Of a DNA stretch of 64,000 nucleotides, positions 26,707 to 45,051 are shown piece by piece. The stretch is from Ahaetulla prasina. Lineage: Eukaryota; Chordata; Lepidosauria; Squamata; Colubridae. The position numbers and the translations under genes were made by a program. Numbering within the stretch: position 1 is the stretch's first letter; each line of letters opens with the position of its first letter. Under the pieces are notes generated by a model. That model saw only the letters and a program-made list of their open reading frames with translations. It was not told where the DNA came from and did not search any database. The DNA is taken from the NCBI RefSeq assembly GCF_028640845.1, contig NC_080548.1, positions 7,992,314-8,056,313 of the forward strand. Direction: 5' to 3'.

Positions 26707-28300
26707 TTAATTGGTGGTGGTGAGACCCCTCCTCAAGAAGCCTTCCCTGGACCCGGCTGTTTTAGGTAATTATCGTCCGGTCTCCAACCTTCGCTTCGTG
26801 GCGAAGGTTGTAGAGAGTATGGTGGCATATCAGTTTCCCTCACACCTGGAGGAAACTGTCTATCTAGACCCGTTCCAGTCCGGTTTCCGGCCCGGTTACA
26901 GCACTGAGACGGCTTTGGTCGCGTTGGTGGATGATCTCTGGAGGGCCAGGGATAGGGGTTGTTCCTCTGCCCTGGTCCTATTAGACCTCTCAGTGGCTTT
27001 CGATACCATCGACCATGGTATCCTGCTGCGCCGGTTGGGGGGATTGGGAGTGGGAGGCACCGTTTATCGGTGGTTCTCCTCCTATCTCTCCGATCGGTCG
27101 CAGACGGTGTTGACAGGGGGGCAGAGGTCGGCTCCGAGGTGCCTCACTTGTGGGGTGCCGCAGGGGTCGATCCTCTCGCCCCTCCTGTTCAACATCTATA
27201 TGAAGCCGCTGGGTGAGATCATCAGTGGCTTCGGTGTGAGGTACCAGCTGTACGCTGATGACACCCAGCTGTACTTTTCCACATCGGGCCACCCCAACGA
27301 AGCTATCGAAGTGCTGTCCCGGTGTTTGGAGGCCGTACGGGTCTGGATGGGGAGAAACAGGCTCAAGCTCAATCCCTCCAAGACAGAGTGGCTGTGGATG
27401 CCGGCATCCCGGTACAGTCAGCTGAGTCCACGGCTGACTGTCGGGGGCGAGTCACCGGCCCCGATGGAGAGGGTGCGCAACTTGGGCGTCCTCCTGGATG
27501 AACGGCTGTCTTTTGAAGATCATTTGACGGCCGTCTCCAGGAGAGCTTTTTACCAGGTTCGCCTGGTGCGCCAGTTGCGCCCCTTTCCAGACCGGGATGC
27601 CCTATGCACGGTCACTCACGCCCTCGTGACGTCTCGCCTGGATTACTGCAATGCTCTCTACATGGGGCTCCCCTTGAAGGGCATCCGGAGACTGCAGTTA
27701 GTTCAGAATGCGGCTGCGCGGGTTATAGAGGGAGCCCCTCGTGGCTCCCGTATGACACCTATCCTGCGCAGACTGCACTGGCTACCTGTGGCCTTCCAGG
27801 TGCGCTTCAAGGTCTTGGTAACCACCTTTAAAGTGCTCCATGGCATAGGGCGGGGTTACTTACGGGACCGTCTACTGCTACCGAATACCTCTCACCGGCC
27901 CGTGCGCTCTCACAGAGATGGACTCCTCAGGGTGCCGTCAGCTAGGCAGTGTTGTCTGGCGACGCCCCGGGGAAGGGCCTTCTCTGTGGGGGCCCCCACC
28001 CTCTGGAACGAACTCCCCCCAGGACTCCGTCAACTTCCGGACCTCCGAACCTTCCGTCGCGAGCTTAAAACACACCTATTCATTTGCGCAGGACTGGACT
28101 AGTTTTTAAATTTTATAGGGGTTTTAAATTGGTTTTAATATTTATACTATTTTTAATAATTTGGCTTTTAGAATAAGTTTTTTAATGGTTTTCTTAATTT
28201 GTATATATATGTTTTTTACTTGCCTGTGAACCGCCCTGAGTCCTTCGGGAGATAGGGCGGTATACAAATACGAATAATAAATAAATAAATAAATAAATAT
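26707..28300 (+). mobile_element. CR1 LINE, 5'-truncated, long open reverse transcriptase frame
   Basis: About 1.6 kb of a CR1-type LINE, sense on the plus strand. An open frame of about 463 codons ends with TAG at 28100-28102. It contains reverse transcriptase blocks in order: GNYRPVSNL, QSGFRPGYSTETA, VLLDLSVAFDTIDH, GVPQGSILSPLLF, the catalytic YADDTQLYFS, LNPSKTEW and RNLGVLLDERL. The C-terminal region has LDYCNALYMGLP, LRRLHWLPV and LWNELPPGLRQLPDLRTFRR. The endonuclease and ORF1 are absent, so this is a dead-on-arrival copy. A 3' UTR follows, with the CCGCCCTGAGTCC hairpin and an (AAAT)n tail. The intact frame suggests a recent insertion. The 5' limit is approximate. ATTACTA at about 26700-26706 and after the tail may be a target-site duplication. 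Confidence 0.9.
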
Positions 28301-31061
28301 TACTACCGATGGTAGTACCATTCAGAATTAAAGGTTACCAGTACTAACGGTACCATTCAATATGTAATCAGTAAACCAAATGTAATTTAATTTTTTATGA
28401 TAGATTCACAAACTTTGTATAACCAATTCTTTTCACACTTAATTTATCAGTGTAGAAATCTTTATAGTAAAGGGCTTTGAAATACATTGAAGAACATTTT
28501 GAGGCCTTTGATGCAGTTTTAATTAACAGGGGGTTCCAAGTTTCATTATTAACCCCATGGCAACTGAGATCCTGCCCTTGGATGCATCTGAAATCTCCCT
28601 GCCATCACATATGGCTTAAGTCTGGTGGATAAGGTCCTCAGAATTATAATGCAGAGGCTAACCAATCTCTCACAGCACAACCCAAATCTATGAAATCTGT
28701 CAGTTATGCTAGCTGGGAAATGTTTTCCCCAGAGGAACCTGGTTAGGGAATTCTGTTTTAGACAGGCCAGTCTAAGAGGTGAAATCCTTAATCCATGATA
28801 GACACTTTCTTCTTGCAATGGGGATTTTTTAGTAAAAGGGCATGGAACATAAAACATTTTCCACTTAATTATGATATCTGCCCTTTAGTCAGGATGGCAT
28901 TTGGGAGAAATTTATCCCATGGAAATGCAAACTTTGTTTTTCACTGGAGGCAATAGAAAAAAAAAGTGGTGTGTTTGGCAGGGTGGCCATAAATAACTGT
29001 TTCTGACATTTTCAGTTGTTTTCCTCCTTAATTTGTCCTAAAGCCATTTTGTGAAAACTTTAAATCAAAACATAAACGAAACACAAAAGCCTTTAGAGTT
29101 CATCTCAACAAAATGCTAATAACCCCCACAGAGGCTTTACAAATTGCTCTGGCATCTACATAATTATCCAACTTGTTTGATAATATATTAATGGGTTTAT
29201 ATAGCTAAGGTTTTTTTTTTTTAAGGAAGATTAAAAACTAATATAAAGTAAGAAAAAGAAAAAAAGAAAGAAAAAAGAAGGGCAAGAGTGGAAAAAAGAG
29301 AAATAGAAAAGAAATAATTATCCAACTTGTAATGATTTCTGTATAATAGAACATAAATGTTGATTTTATTCTCCTTTTCATTCCTCACTTCTTTTTCAGA
29401 AGGGGAGAACAGAGGGGGGATTCTAAAATTGCAGTTCTAAAATAAAGTGCAAGATTTTAGGAACTGCAATATATATTTACTACCAGGGAGAATTGCTGCT
29501 TGGGAAATGAATAATACATACAAAAAGCCCTAGCAAGTGAACTCCTTGGTTAGATACAGCCTATAGTCCACTTCCAAGAATGCTTTCATTCTTACCAGCT
29601 CACCTGATTTGCCAAGGTTAACCTGGAATGCAAAACAGAAATCGATGGAAGTCTAATACAATTCAAATGTTATATGCTCAATTGGCCATCATTAAAACAC
29701 TCTGGTTATGTTTACAGCAACACAGAGTTACAAGCAGCCAACTACACCTTAGTCATGCATACTAAACTGTCAACTCAGCTCAGGTGTTTGCAGAATCTCT
29801 GCACAGTTCTATGGAGATCCTAGCACAGAGATCCTAGCACATCCTAGCATAGCTGGCTGGAGAATTCTGGGAATGGAAGTCCACAAGTTATAAAGCTGCC
29901 AAGTTTGAAGACGTCTGTCTAGCACATGAACCAGGATCATGATTCATACACTTTGCATGTCGGTTATGTAAGGACCTACTTCATCCCTATACAAACAGAT
30001 GAAACATCTTTCTTCAAGACTCGGTTACAGACAACACCTATTTAACCAGGTCAGTGACAATGCTAGCAGTTACAAAGCCAGCTAAATATTAACTTCAGAT
30101 TGTTTCTTTTTTTCCTGGTTTAAGGTCTTGTATGAATCCAGACTGCTTAATTCAATTTAGTTTAATATGGAAAGGTAGAAATTCAGTAAATAAGGTGTTG
30201 TAAGAATGCAGCTTTGATTGTGCATACCAGCGCAAGATTTTGTTGAATTTTCCAGAAAGCTTTCATGAAGTCATGGCCATCTTCAGGGAGACATGTCATG
30301 CCATAATGTCATCATGCTAATGATGCTAATGACATAATTTGCTTCAGTTGCATCTCATTTCTGCGATGACATAATGACATGCATGGCATTGTTTCAAAGT
30401 TAGAATATGGAGAGAGAAGGAAACAGTATATTTTCTCAAGAAGAGTGGGAAAAACTACATTTTTCTGAAATACATTTCTTCTTGTTAATATCATTATTTT
30501 AGCTTCAGTTCATAAGATCTATTAGCTTCCAAAGAAATCCTAATTTAGATACTACATTCCAAGGAAATAGAGCAAAAAAATGTATTAATAGCAGGTTGGT
30601 TCTCCCAGTAGCTCCTTCTCCACCTCCACTGAAATTAACAAATGAATGGAATAAATTATCGCCTTGATATCACAAGTGTCAAATGTTTTGCAATATATTT
30701 AGCGGTTCTGCTAAAACAATCTTCCTTTTTCTCTTTCATTCTATGCTGTGAGAAATACCAATAATAAGGCATACAAGTCTCAAAAAATCCAGGGCAAAAC
30801 TAAGTAAAATTAAAAAACGGATCTGCTAATCAATTTTGACACTCGCAAAAGGTTACGCCTTGTGAATGTGGAAGCTGCAAAACAGTCCTATTATGATGCT
30901 AATTGCTTCCTTTTCTTTTGCTAGGCTACTGAAGCAGAGCAGCTTAAAATATATGTTGCGAAGAATTGCAATTGGTATCCTGGAGTTGGATCAGACCAAA
31001 TTGTTCCTACTAAAGTCCAAGAATTTTAGCAAACTTTTCACAGGTTTTAAAGGGCCAGGTC

Positions 31062-31348
31062 CAGTAGTGAAATCCATTTTTTTTTTACTACAGGTTTTGT
31101 AGGTGTGGCTTGGTGGGCGTGGCTTGGTGGACATGGCAGAGGAAGGATATTGCAAAATCTCCATTCCCACCTCACTCTGGGGGAGAGAGACTGCAAAATC
31201 CTCTTTCAGTCCCCACTCCTGGGGGAAGGATATTGCAAAATCTCCATTCCCACCCCACTCTGAGACCAGCCAGAGGTGGCATTTGCCGGTTCTCCGAACT
31301 GCTATTGGTTCTCCAGAACCTGTCAAAACCTGCTGGTTTTCACCCCTG
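31062..31348 (+). mobile_element. hAT-like MITE of the CAGTGGTGAAAT group
   Basis: It starts CAGTAGTGAAATCC and ends GTTTTCACCCCTG. The interior matches 4757 and 7710. The flanks do not form a clear 8-bp duplication, so the copy is older or its flank changed. Confidence 0.75.
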
Positions 31349-31878
31349 GGCAGTTTCCTCTCTTTATATAGAGCTACATACATTTCATTTGAAGAAGTTT
31401 TATGTCGTAGAAAATGCTAGAAGTACTACTGTCTTTGAACTACATAGTCCTTACCTAGGAAAGAGTTAATAAAAGGGGTTATTATATATCCCAGTTTTTT
31501 CTCCATAACAACTTTTCCCAACCTGAAGGTTTCCAGATGATGGTTTTTTACTGTCCTAATTACCTAGTCAATTATGTATGTGGAGTCCTAAAGGACACCA
31601 AGCAGGGAAACTTCTGCTATCAGATCATTTCTTTCAGAGATGAAAGTGTTTGTGGCTTTTATCTCAGACAAACCTTTCTGAAGGTTCTGTGTTTTTCTTC
31701 AGGCATCGACTTTCATGTTTAGCAATCCTGGATGTCCACTAGCATTATTGCTCATAGTTAAATAAAATAGCTCGAAGACAATATACTGCATTCTTCCACC
31801 CAAAAAATGATGAAAGGTAAGGGGTAGAAATGGCTTTGAAGATCATCAAGCCCAACCTTCTCCCCAGGGTAGAAATCT

Positions 31879-32268
31879 ATAGTCCTTGACTTATGACCAT
31901 AATCGGAACCAGAATGTCTGTTGCTAAGCAAAGCAATTGTTAAGTGAGTCATGGCCAATTTTATAACAGTTTTAACCAAGCTTTTTAAGCAAATCACTGC
32001 AGTTGTTAATTGAATCATGCAGTCATTAAGCGAATTTGGACTCCTCTATTGACTGTGCTTGTCAGAAACTGGCTGGGAAGGTCACAAATGGTGACCACAC
32101 AAACCCATGAGGCTTCAACTATTGTAAATACCTGAAGTGCCCAAATTTTGATCACATGACTGTGGGGATGCTGTAAGTACAGGGGCTAGTCAAAAGTCAC
32201 TTTTTGCAGTACTGTTGTAACTTGAAACAGTCGCTAAATGAATGGTTGTAAGTCAAGGATAACCCGTA
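31879..32268 (+). mobile_element. Tigger-like non-autonomous element
   Basis: It runs from TAGTCCTTGACTTATGACC to GTAAGTCAAGGATAACCCGTA with internal TTAAGTGAGTCATGGCC and GGGGATGCTG phrases shared with 2204, 39650 and 58156. Confidence 0.65.
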
Positions 32269-32339
32269 TATCATTCCCAACATACGATCCTGCAATCCTG
32301 CATGACTCCTCCAGCCAGCCGGTCTGTTTTTGAGCAATT

Positions 32340-32920
32340 GTTAGCCTTAGAAAAGTTTTAGATGTCCAATCAAAACCTAGTTCCTTGTAATTGAACTTAT
32401 TGTTTCTTCTCTTGTTTTCTGGGACAACTCTGAACAATTCTGCCCTGTCTTTGAAGTAACTACTATGTTTTTCCACAATTTTTTGTTCTTCAGGTTAAAT
32501 GCATGTTCAAGATATTTAACAATTCCTCATAAGTTTTTATTCTAAGGACCTTATGGTCTTGGTAGCTCTTCTGGACATACTCCATCTGGCCAGTGCCTTT
32601 CTAAAATATGATGAAAATTCTAGGTGTGATCTGACCAATGCAGAAAAAAGAGGATCAGATTCAAGTGAATTTCATCTCGACTAATACATCTTGGAATCGA
32701 CCCCAGAACTTTTTACATTGTGCTGTACAACATGGTCCACCTTCCCAATACTTATGCCTTTACTCTTTTCCCCTATCCAAACATAGAATTTGGTATTCAT
32801 TTTAGTTTTAATTCAATGTTCTTTCTGTCCAGTGTTTCAGATGATAAAGATTCTCCTGAATCTTTGTCCTGTCCTGTCCCGTCCCACCCTGTCCCATCCT
32901 TCCATACCTGATAATCTGAT
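32340..32920 (-). mobile_element. Degenerate CR1-like fragment
   Basis: GTTTCTTCTCTTGTTTTCTG and TTCTGCCCTGTCTTTGAAG resemble the region at 18980-19030. It is heavily diverged with uncertain limits, and a short CCTGTCC-type repeat lies near 32868-32900. Confidence 0.4.
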
Positions 32921-32965
32921 AATCATACTTTCACATTCTTCACCTAAGACATAAATCTTTTAGAT

Positions 32966-33088
32966 CAGGGGTCTCCAACCTTGGCAACTTTAAGACTTGT
33001 AGACTTCAACTCCCAGAATTTTGCTGGCTGAGGAATTCTGGGAGTTGAAGTCCACAAGTCTTAAAGTTGCCAAGGTTGGAGACCCCTG
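32966..33088. mobile_element. Palindromic hAT-like MITE, copy 3
   Basis: The 123-bp inverted repeat has CAGGGGTCTCC ends and a perfect duplication TTTTAGAT at 32958-32965 and 33089-33096. Confidence 0.92.
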
Positions 33089-33899
33089 TTTTAGATGGCA
33101 CAGAACTTGTAATAAACCAGCTCAGTGCATAACCATGTGCATGCAACTGTCAGATAAGATGTTTAAACACATGCCCTGTTGGGAGCATGGAGTCAGATCC
33201 ATCTGGGAGAGGTCATGGAAGATATGGAACACTGAGCTGTTCTTGATTGGGCAACTTCAAATCCTTCAGGACAAGGAGCTGAACATTATCTAGTGACATG
33301 TCTGGTTAGTTCAGGAAGAGAGGCAGCAAGGTAGGTACTTCTGTTAACCAAGAGTTCCTCCAATTCTCCCTATTACCTGAGTACAGCAATGCTCGTCAGT
33401 GCTTTTAAAATTGGCAGACTGCTGAACAGACTGCCTGGTCAGAGAGAAAGAATTTGCTCTTTGCTTTTCCATCTTCAAACCTGAGCTAACCAGACCATCA
33501 AAAGAAGAATCCTGATATCAGATTTTGCATCTGATGAAGTGAGCTGTGCAGCTCATGCCCTTTAACAAAATTTCTATTAGCCTGAAAAGATGCTATCAGA
33601 TCCTTTCCTACTTTCTGGCTGCAATAGACATAGCCCTCCGCCCACAATGTCTTCTGTGAGATAAATAGTCTCCTTGACACTTGACACATCAGTGCTTTCA
33701 TACAGAATTAAATCCTGGACAGTAGTTTTACTAATAACTAGTCTAGCAGGAAAATACAAAGCAGATTAAAAAACCAACATCTTGACTTCTTGGTTAGGCT
33801 ACAAGCTGAAAGAAAGAGAGACAGTCTTTGTTAAAGTCATTTCTTCCCAATCCCAGCTGGCTTGTCAACCTAGCCATTCTTTGTAGCCATGCTTTAGAA

Positions 33900-36764
<2,865 letters not shown>

Positions 36765-36859
36765 TCATTGAACTTGGCTTTCAAGCTCTTAAAATAAACC
36801 TAATGTAAGAGATCCAGGGTGAAACATACAGTATACTTCAAAAGTGTCCTTGTGTTATA

Positions 36860-37485
36860 ACAGAATGCAGCTGCGCGGGTGATAGAGGGAACTTCGCGTA
36901 GCTCCCATGTAACACCGTTCCTGCGCAGATTGCACTGGCTACCTGTGGCCTTTCGGGTGCACTTTAATGTTTTGATTATGACCTTTAAAGCGCTCCATGG
37001 CTTAGGGCCTGGGTACTTACGGGACCGCCTGCTGTTACCTCATGCCTCCCACCGACCCATACACTCTCACAGAGAGGGACTTCTCAGGGTGCCGTCCGCC
37101 AAGCAATGTCGGCTGGCGGCCCCCAGGGGAAGGTCCTTCTCTGTGGGGGCACCCACACTCTGGAACGAACTTCCCCCGGGTTTACGTCAAATACCTGACC
37201 TTCGGACCTTTCGCCGCGAACTGAAGACACATCTTTTCATTCACGCAGGGCTGGCTTAAATTTTAAATTCTATTGATTTTATAATTTTTATTACTAATTT
37301 TAAATGGGGTTTTAGTTTTCTATACATTTTAAATTTTTAGGCTAATTATAATAAGATTTTTAATTTTGCATTTTATACTGTATATTGTCTTGTCTGTTTT
37401 TATTTGCCTGTACACCGCCCTGAGTCCTTCGGGAGAAGGGCGGTATAAAAATCAAATAAATAAATAAAATAAAATAAATAAATAA
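36860..37485 (+). mobile_element. CR1 3' end, 5'-truncated
   Basis: It starts inside the reverse transcriptase C-terminal region (QNAAARVI equivalent, about 26.2 kb-type sequence of the long copy) and keeps an open frame of about 126 codons with LRRLHWLPVAFRV and LWNELPPGLRQIPDLRTFRR. It ends with the CCGCCCTGAGTCC hairpin and an AAATA-rich tail. Confidence 0.88.
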
Positions 37486-38057
37486 CCTGCGTTTATCATT
37501 ATTTCCAGGCCTGGTAATAAAACACGACCTTTTCTTCATCCTCCAGCAAAGCTCCCAGAGGCAAAATGCAGGGAGCATCGTATGATAAATAGCACGAGTT
37601 ATTAGAAAAACTAATATCAATATCCAAGAGATTAAGTCCTTATTTCTCCTGATTTTTTTTCTGATTTTTTTCAGGAGGATCAGTCCATTCCCAAAGTAAA
37701 CACCAGCTGAACCTTTTGCAGCTGAAATTTAGTGCTGAATCCAGAGTGACACTATGGAGAACATAGATGTAACTAAGAGTCCTGTGCTTATTTATGTTTT
37801 AAATTAAGAACATCATAGACTTGGTAAGCAGATGCTTTTGTACAGGAGCTAAAAGTTAGAAGTCAGCTAGAACATCAACTGCAATGAAAATAGTATCTGA
37901 AATAATTCCTTCCCAGGACCAGATTTTATTGAATTCTTTCTTTGCCTATCTTATTTCCAGACTGCTATTCATCAATTTCACTGCTCACTTATGGCACAGA
38001 AACAGATAGTAGATAATGATTGATTTTGCCATAAAAAAAACCCCATGAGGTAGATAT

Positions 38058-38313
38058 GAGGTCGTGAGCTTAAAACACACCTATTTATTCAAGCGGGACT
38101 GGCATAATAGTGTTGAATTTTAAATTTGGGGTTTATTAATATTTTAAAATTTTAAAATCTAAATTTTTAATTTATCAGCCTTTATAATCTGCTATGTTTT
38201 AAATGTTGTTTTAATTGTATATATTTTGTTTTATCGTTGGCTGTACACCGCCCTGAGTCCTTCGGGAGAAGGGCGGTATAAAAATTTAATAAATAATAAT
38301 AATAATAATAAAG
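38058..38313 (+). mobile_element. CR1 3' end, short
   Basis: It holds CGTGAGCTTAAAACACACC, the 3' UTR and the CCGCCCTGAGTCC hairpin, ending in (AAT)n. Confidence 0.85.
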
Positions 38314-39649
38314 GGTGGGGTGCTGAGACTTTGAGCTATGGAAAGGATAGATGGACAAGAAATCCCTGGGCCCCTTTAGGTAGGCATTGTTTGTCCAGAG
38401 AAAATATTCAGAGTTCAAAGTCAGCATTTTGGTTGTTCTGACCTCAGAATGAAATTCCTATTTTGAAAGTTTACCCCAAGTTCAGGATAAAACAGCACAT
38501 TTTATGTTGTTTTAAGTGATATGGTTCCCAGATTTGACTTTTTTGGGAAAAAGAAAGAGTTGTAGTAGTCAATAAGGTTTCAGAAATAGGTTTTAGTTTA
38601 ATACTGTTGCTGCAGAATGTGTGAGAGAGAGAAAGAGAGAGAGACGGGGGGGGGCTTTAGTCAAGCACATCTTTATTATTTGAATTAGTTCTTTATGTGT
38701 AGAGAGACATGTTAGAAATCAAAGGTAGATTCATTTGGAATCAACTACCGCTGGTCTAGGCAACTTCCATCATATAAAAATCGAATAAAATAAATAAATA
38801 AATAAATATAAAATTCCCTATAGTTAGTAAATATTGTGGATTTTCTTGCAAGTAAAATTATGGTTGGGGTGCATTTTTGATCCCTTGTCAAGAAGAAGGC
38901 ATTTTGTGAGCTTCTCACGCATTGTAGAATGGGGTCTTCTGTGCTACCCAATTAATCAGAGGAAGATTACAGGATGTGATGTAAAAGAAAGGTATCACTT
39001 TGGTCAGGGTGGCCATAACACAGGATTAATCGGATCTGGCAATAGTTATCTAATGATGCACCTAATGAAAGAGACTTTGTGGACAGGTGACACAGTGACA
39101 CATATGTGCTCAAGTGTAGAGGTGGTCTTATGGCGCATTTATGAGGTGTTTTTCCCTTCCTTTCGAATCAATAATCTAAGAAGTGTGTCTTTGCTGCTGC
39201 TTTATTATTTATAAGTGGTTTTCAAGTAAATCCATTGCTGTTACTTCTTGGCTGGACTCGGTTCCTGGCTGTTTGCAGAGACAGTGATGCACAACCTGTT
39301 TTTAGCTTCAGTGGTTTGCTATGCAGTTACTTTTAAAAAAAACAAACCAAAAATTCAAAAATCATTCCTTGGCCAATATTTCTGTGGACTGGAAGATAGG
39401 TTGAGTTCAGCACATTTGTGACTCTAAGACAAAAGCAGAGGAAAGCAAAGACAATTGCAGCTGTTCTTTCTGGATCTGAAGCATTCTGTGTTATCTTCCA
39501 GTCCACTTAAGAGATTTACAATTACATTTAAGAGATTTAAGAGATTTACACTTACAGTCCACTTCAGAGATTTCCGAGATCATATTCAAGCGATACTGTC
39601 TTATTCCAAATTCAAAAACAAAGGGATTTTTTGTTTGTTCTTCAACCAA

Positions 39650-40031
39650 AATTGGGACCACAATTTCCCTTGCTAAGCAAAGCAGTTGCTAAGTGAATCA
39701 CACTTAATTTTATAGCCTTTTTTGTCAGGATGGTTAAGCAAATCTCTACAGTTGTTAAGTGAATCCTGGAGTCATTAAGTGAATCTGGATTCCTCCCATT
39801 GACTTTGCTTGTTGGAAGCTAGTTGGGAAAGTCGCAGATGGCAATCATGTGATCCCAGGACACTGCAACCACCCTAAATACATACCAGTTGCCAGGTGCC
39901 CAAATTTTGATCACAGGATATGGTCTGAAATGGTCATCAGTGTGAGAACCGATCATAAGTCGCTTTTTTCAGTGCTGTTGTAACCTTGCACGCTACCTAA
40001 AGGAATAGTTGTAAGTCAAGGAGTATCTGTA
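39650..40031 (+). mobile_element. Tigger-like non-autonomous element
   Basis: GCTAAGCAAAGCAGTTGCTA, TTGACTTTGCTTGTTGGA and GTTGTAAGTCAAGG place it in the 2204/31879 family. The ends are diverged. Confidence 0.6.
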
Positions 40032-40810
40032 TGCTCAAGCCAAAGAGATACATTTCCTGTGCATTGTAAAGACTTGAAGACCAGTTGGATGAAATACGAG
40101 ATGAATCGGATGTGAGTTTAAGAAAGTCAGGCAAAAGAAGTAGGAAACGCCTGTTTGCGTTGTAATTTTTTTTTATAGAGAGGCAATCAGCAAGAACTGT
40201 AGGGGTGGGGGCTTGCAATTACATTTAGGAGGGAAGAAGGAAACTCTCATCTGACTTCTTCAATGTCTAGTTAAATCATTAAAAATTGCTATCAAAATAT
40301 GTTCTCCAAAACAGGCTGAGTGATGACTGAATGGATCTCTGATTAGGCAGACAAAGCATCAAAAGGAATCCAAGCTGAGTTTCTCTGTGGTGGCTCACAC
40401 TTTGCCCTAAATCAAACTCCCCCACACTTCCAAGGGGCAACTCTGCCGCTAAGGTCCTTCTGGAGAATAACTCTTAAGGGCCTTTTTTCTTATCCCCCCC
40501 TGGAGAACATCACACATATCAGATGCTGGTTAATTAGGAGTTTCCTCACTGAAGCCTTTAAAAAACATCCCGGGGAACAAAAATCTATGAAAAAGTAAAA
40601 CTTGTTCAAAGAATCTAAAAGTAGCATTTCAAGAGAGGCTTTTGGTAGAGAACCAGGCAGGTACTTTGCATGTACTCACAAAGGCAGCCTATTTAGGAGG
40701 GAAAGTGAGTGTGTGTGTGTGGGGGGGGGAGCAGTCTCTGAATATTTTCCACTTGAAAAAAACAACAACAGTGTAGCTATGGTCACTAGGGTGGCTGCTG
40801 CCATTTGGAA

Positions 40811-41395
40811 CTTTATTTATTCATTTTAATTATTTAATTTATCAACAAGTACAAGGAAACAAGTATCAGTATAGACATAGACATGGACACATGAAAAAAT
40901 GGCACAAATAAATGGATATAAATAAGCAAAACATAGCCATAAACACATAAAATGAGTACATATAAATGGGGACAGTAGGACAGGGACAGTAGGCACCTTG
41001 GTGTGCTTATGCACGCCCCCTTAGGGACCTCTTAAGAAATGTGTAAGGTCCACGGTAGACAGTTTAAGGTAAAAGGTATGGGGCTTAGAGAAACTAACAA
41101 CAGGATCAGGTAGAGTGTTCCAGACATTTACTATTCTATTGCTGATGTCGTATTTTCTGCAATCAAGATTAGAGCGGATTACATTTAGTTTTGTATCTAT
41201 TGATAGCCCTTGTGTTATTGCAGTTGAAGTTAAAATAGTCATTTACAGGTAGGGCATTTTGGTAGATAATCTTATGAACTAAGCTTAGGTCAGAATGTAG
41301 ACGTAGTTCAAGGTTATCCAAATTGCCAAAGTGCTGGCTTGTTTAGAGGTATACTGAGCTGAGCATGATTGTCTTTACTTTCTTTGCACAATATC
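40811..41395 (-). mobile_element. LINE 3' end, clade unresolved
   Basis: Minus strand. A short frame at 41021-41242 reads NRIVNVWNTLPDPVVSFSKP and KLSTVDLTHFLRGP, a LINE polyprotein C-terminus. The 3' UTR matches the copies at 2546 and 57656. The plus strand starts with the AT-rich tail. Confidence 0.65.
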
Positions 41396-42934
41396 TCGCC
41401 ATCAGTTCATGTGGGGCACATGGAAATCACAGAACCACAGAACTGGAAGGAACATCTCAACTCAGGTAGTCTATCTGGAGTTTTCAGTTCTACTTACTGA
41501 AAAGTAGTACTTACTTGCATACAATAGACCGATTCTTGCCAGAATCTTGTATATGGATATACAGTACCCTGGTGGTGGCTAGCCTTATGCTCTGAATCCT
41601 ATCCATGAGGCTGTGCTGCTGCATGTCTCTCCCCTCCCCCCCCCATTTTATGGAATGTTCTCCCTCTTTCCTAGGAAACTGCCTCCTACTTCACTGTAGT
41701 CCATCACATCAAGCGCCCGTTCCATTGGCACCATCTCTCACAATCAGCCCCAACATCTTTGACATATGATCATCCAGTCTGTGTTTTGAAGATATATGAA
41801 CACGTGATATGCAATGGGTAGCTCATGCAGCCAGAAGAAAGGCACTACCCTGTTCTTCTAATTTGGCTCATCTTTCATTTGATGCTAGAATATTTTCTTT
41901 AAAAATTTTCCTAGCTCTGGAGTGTATAATCTTTTTCCTACTTAAAATTTTGACCATGTGCTCTTACCACATGGCTGTCAGGAGAAGATGCTGGATCACT
42001 CACAAAATGGCTTCAGTTAATGACATAAACATGTATCAGCATCTACTGACCTCAATATTACTTGCTAATCCTTCTAGCCCTTGACATGAAGGGCTCCCTT
42101 CATACCCTGCTTATCATTTGGTGGCTATCAGCATCTTTGAAAATAAAGATGGTGATGGAAGTTGGTTTGTTCCCCTTCTAAGCATTGTCATTATGTTGTT
42201 ATCTGATCAAAATGTAGACATCAAGAAGTGTGTGCTAAGGGAGGTGTCCACTGTCAACTCCAAGAGAGATTGTGATGAGGGAACAATTTCAACGCAGACC
42301 TAGATATCTACTCACAATTCTGTTTCAGACTGTTGGTTGCTAGAAAGAAGGTTCCCTCGTTATAATAAAGAACTACTCAAATAGTTTCTATTTGTTTTGA
42401 GGACTCTGTAGTTTCTTATTTAGGGTTATAATTTTACAAATGAGGAATATAGATGGATCCTTACAGCATTTTGTTAAAGAATAGCAAACTAACTCAGTGG
42501 GATCTATAATAAAATTCTCCTGCTGAGTTCTCATACCTAAAAAACTGGCCAAGTTGATATTTGGAGTTTTTTATTCCATCCCTCTACTATTGAATTTCCA
42601 TTCCAACTCTACCAGACATTGCCTAAATTCTGATTATACACTAAGGCACAAGTGATTAGCAAATCTCAAGTGTTTTCTTCACATAACATGCATTGCATAA
42701 ACAAGTGAATGTCAGTAGAAGGTGAGGAACAAAAGAAAAAAAATGGTGTAATAAGATTTTATGTCTGAGCCCAGAGGAGTTCTGAGTTTACATTTAAAGT
42801 CACTGTAAATTGCAGTATGGCATATTCTCCATTCAGAAAACTTCGGGCAACAATCTTTCCTATTATTTCTGGAATGCTTATGCTCTATTTTTATTTGACT
42901 GTCACAGTAAGCAGAGTTATTTCCAGATGCCTCA

Positions 42935-45051
<2,117 letters not shown>

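Noticed and set aside
26711..28102. Retron, group II intron or host reverse transcriptase
   Set aside because: The YADD block, the C-terminal LRRLHWLPV and LWNELPPGLRQ motifs, the 3' hairpin and short tandem tail identify a CR1-type LINE.
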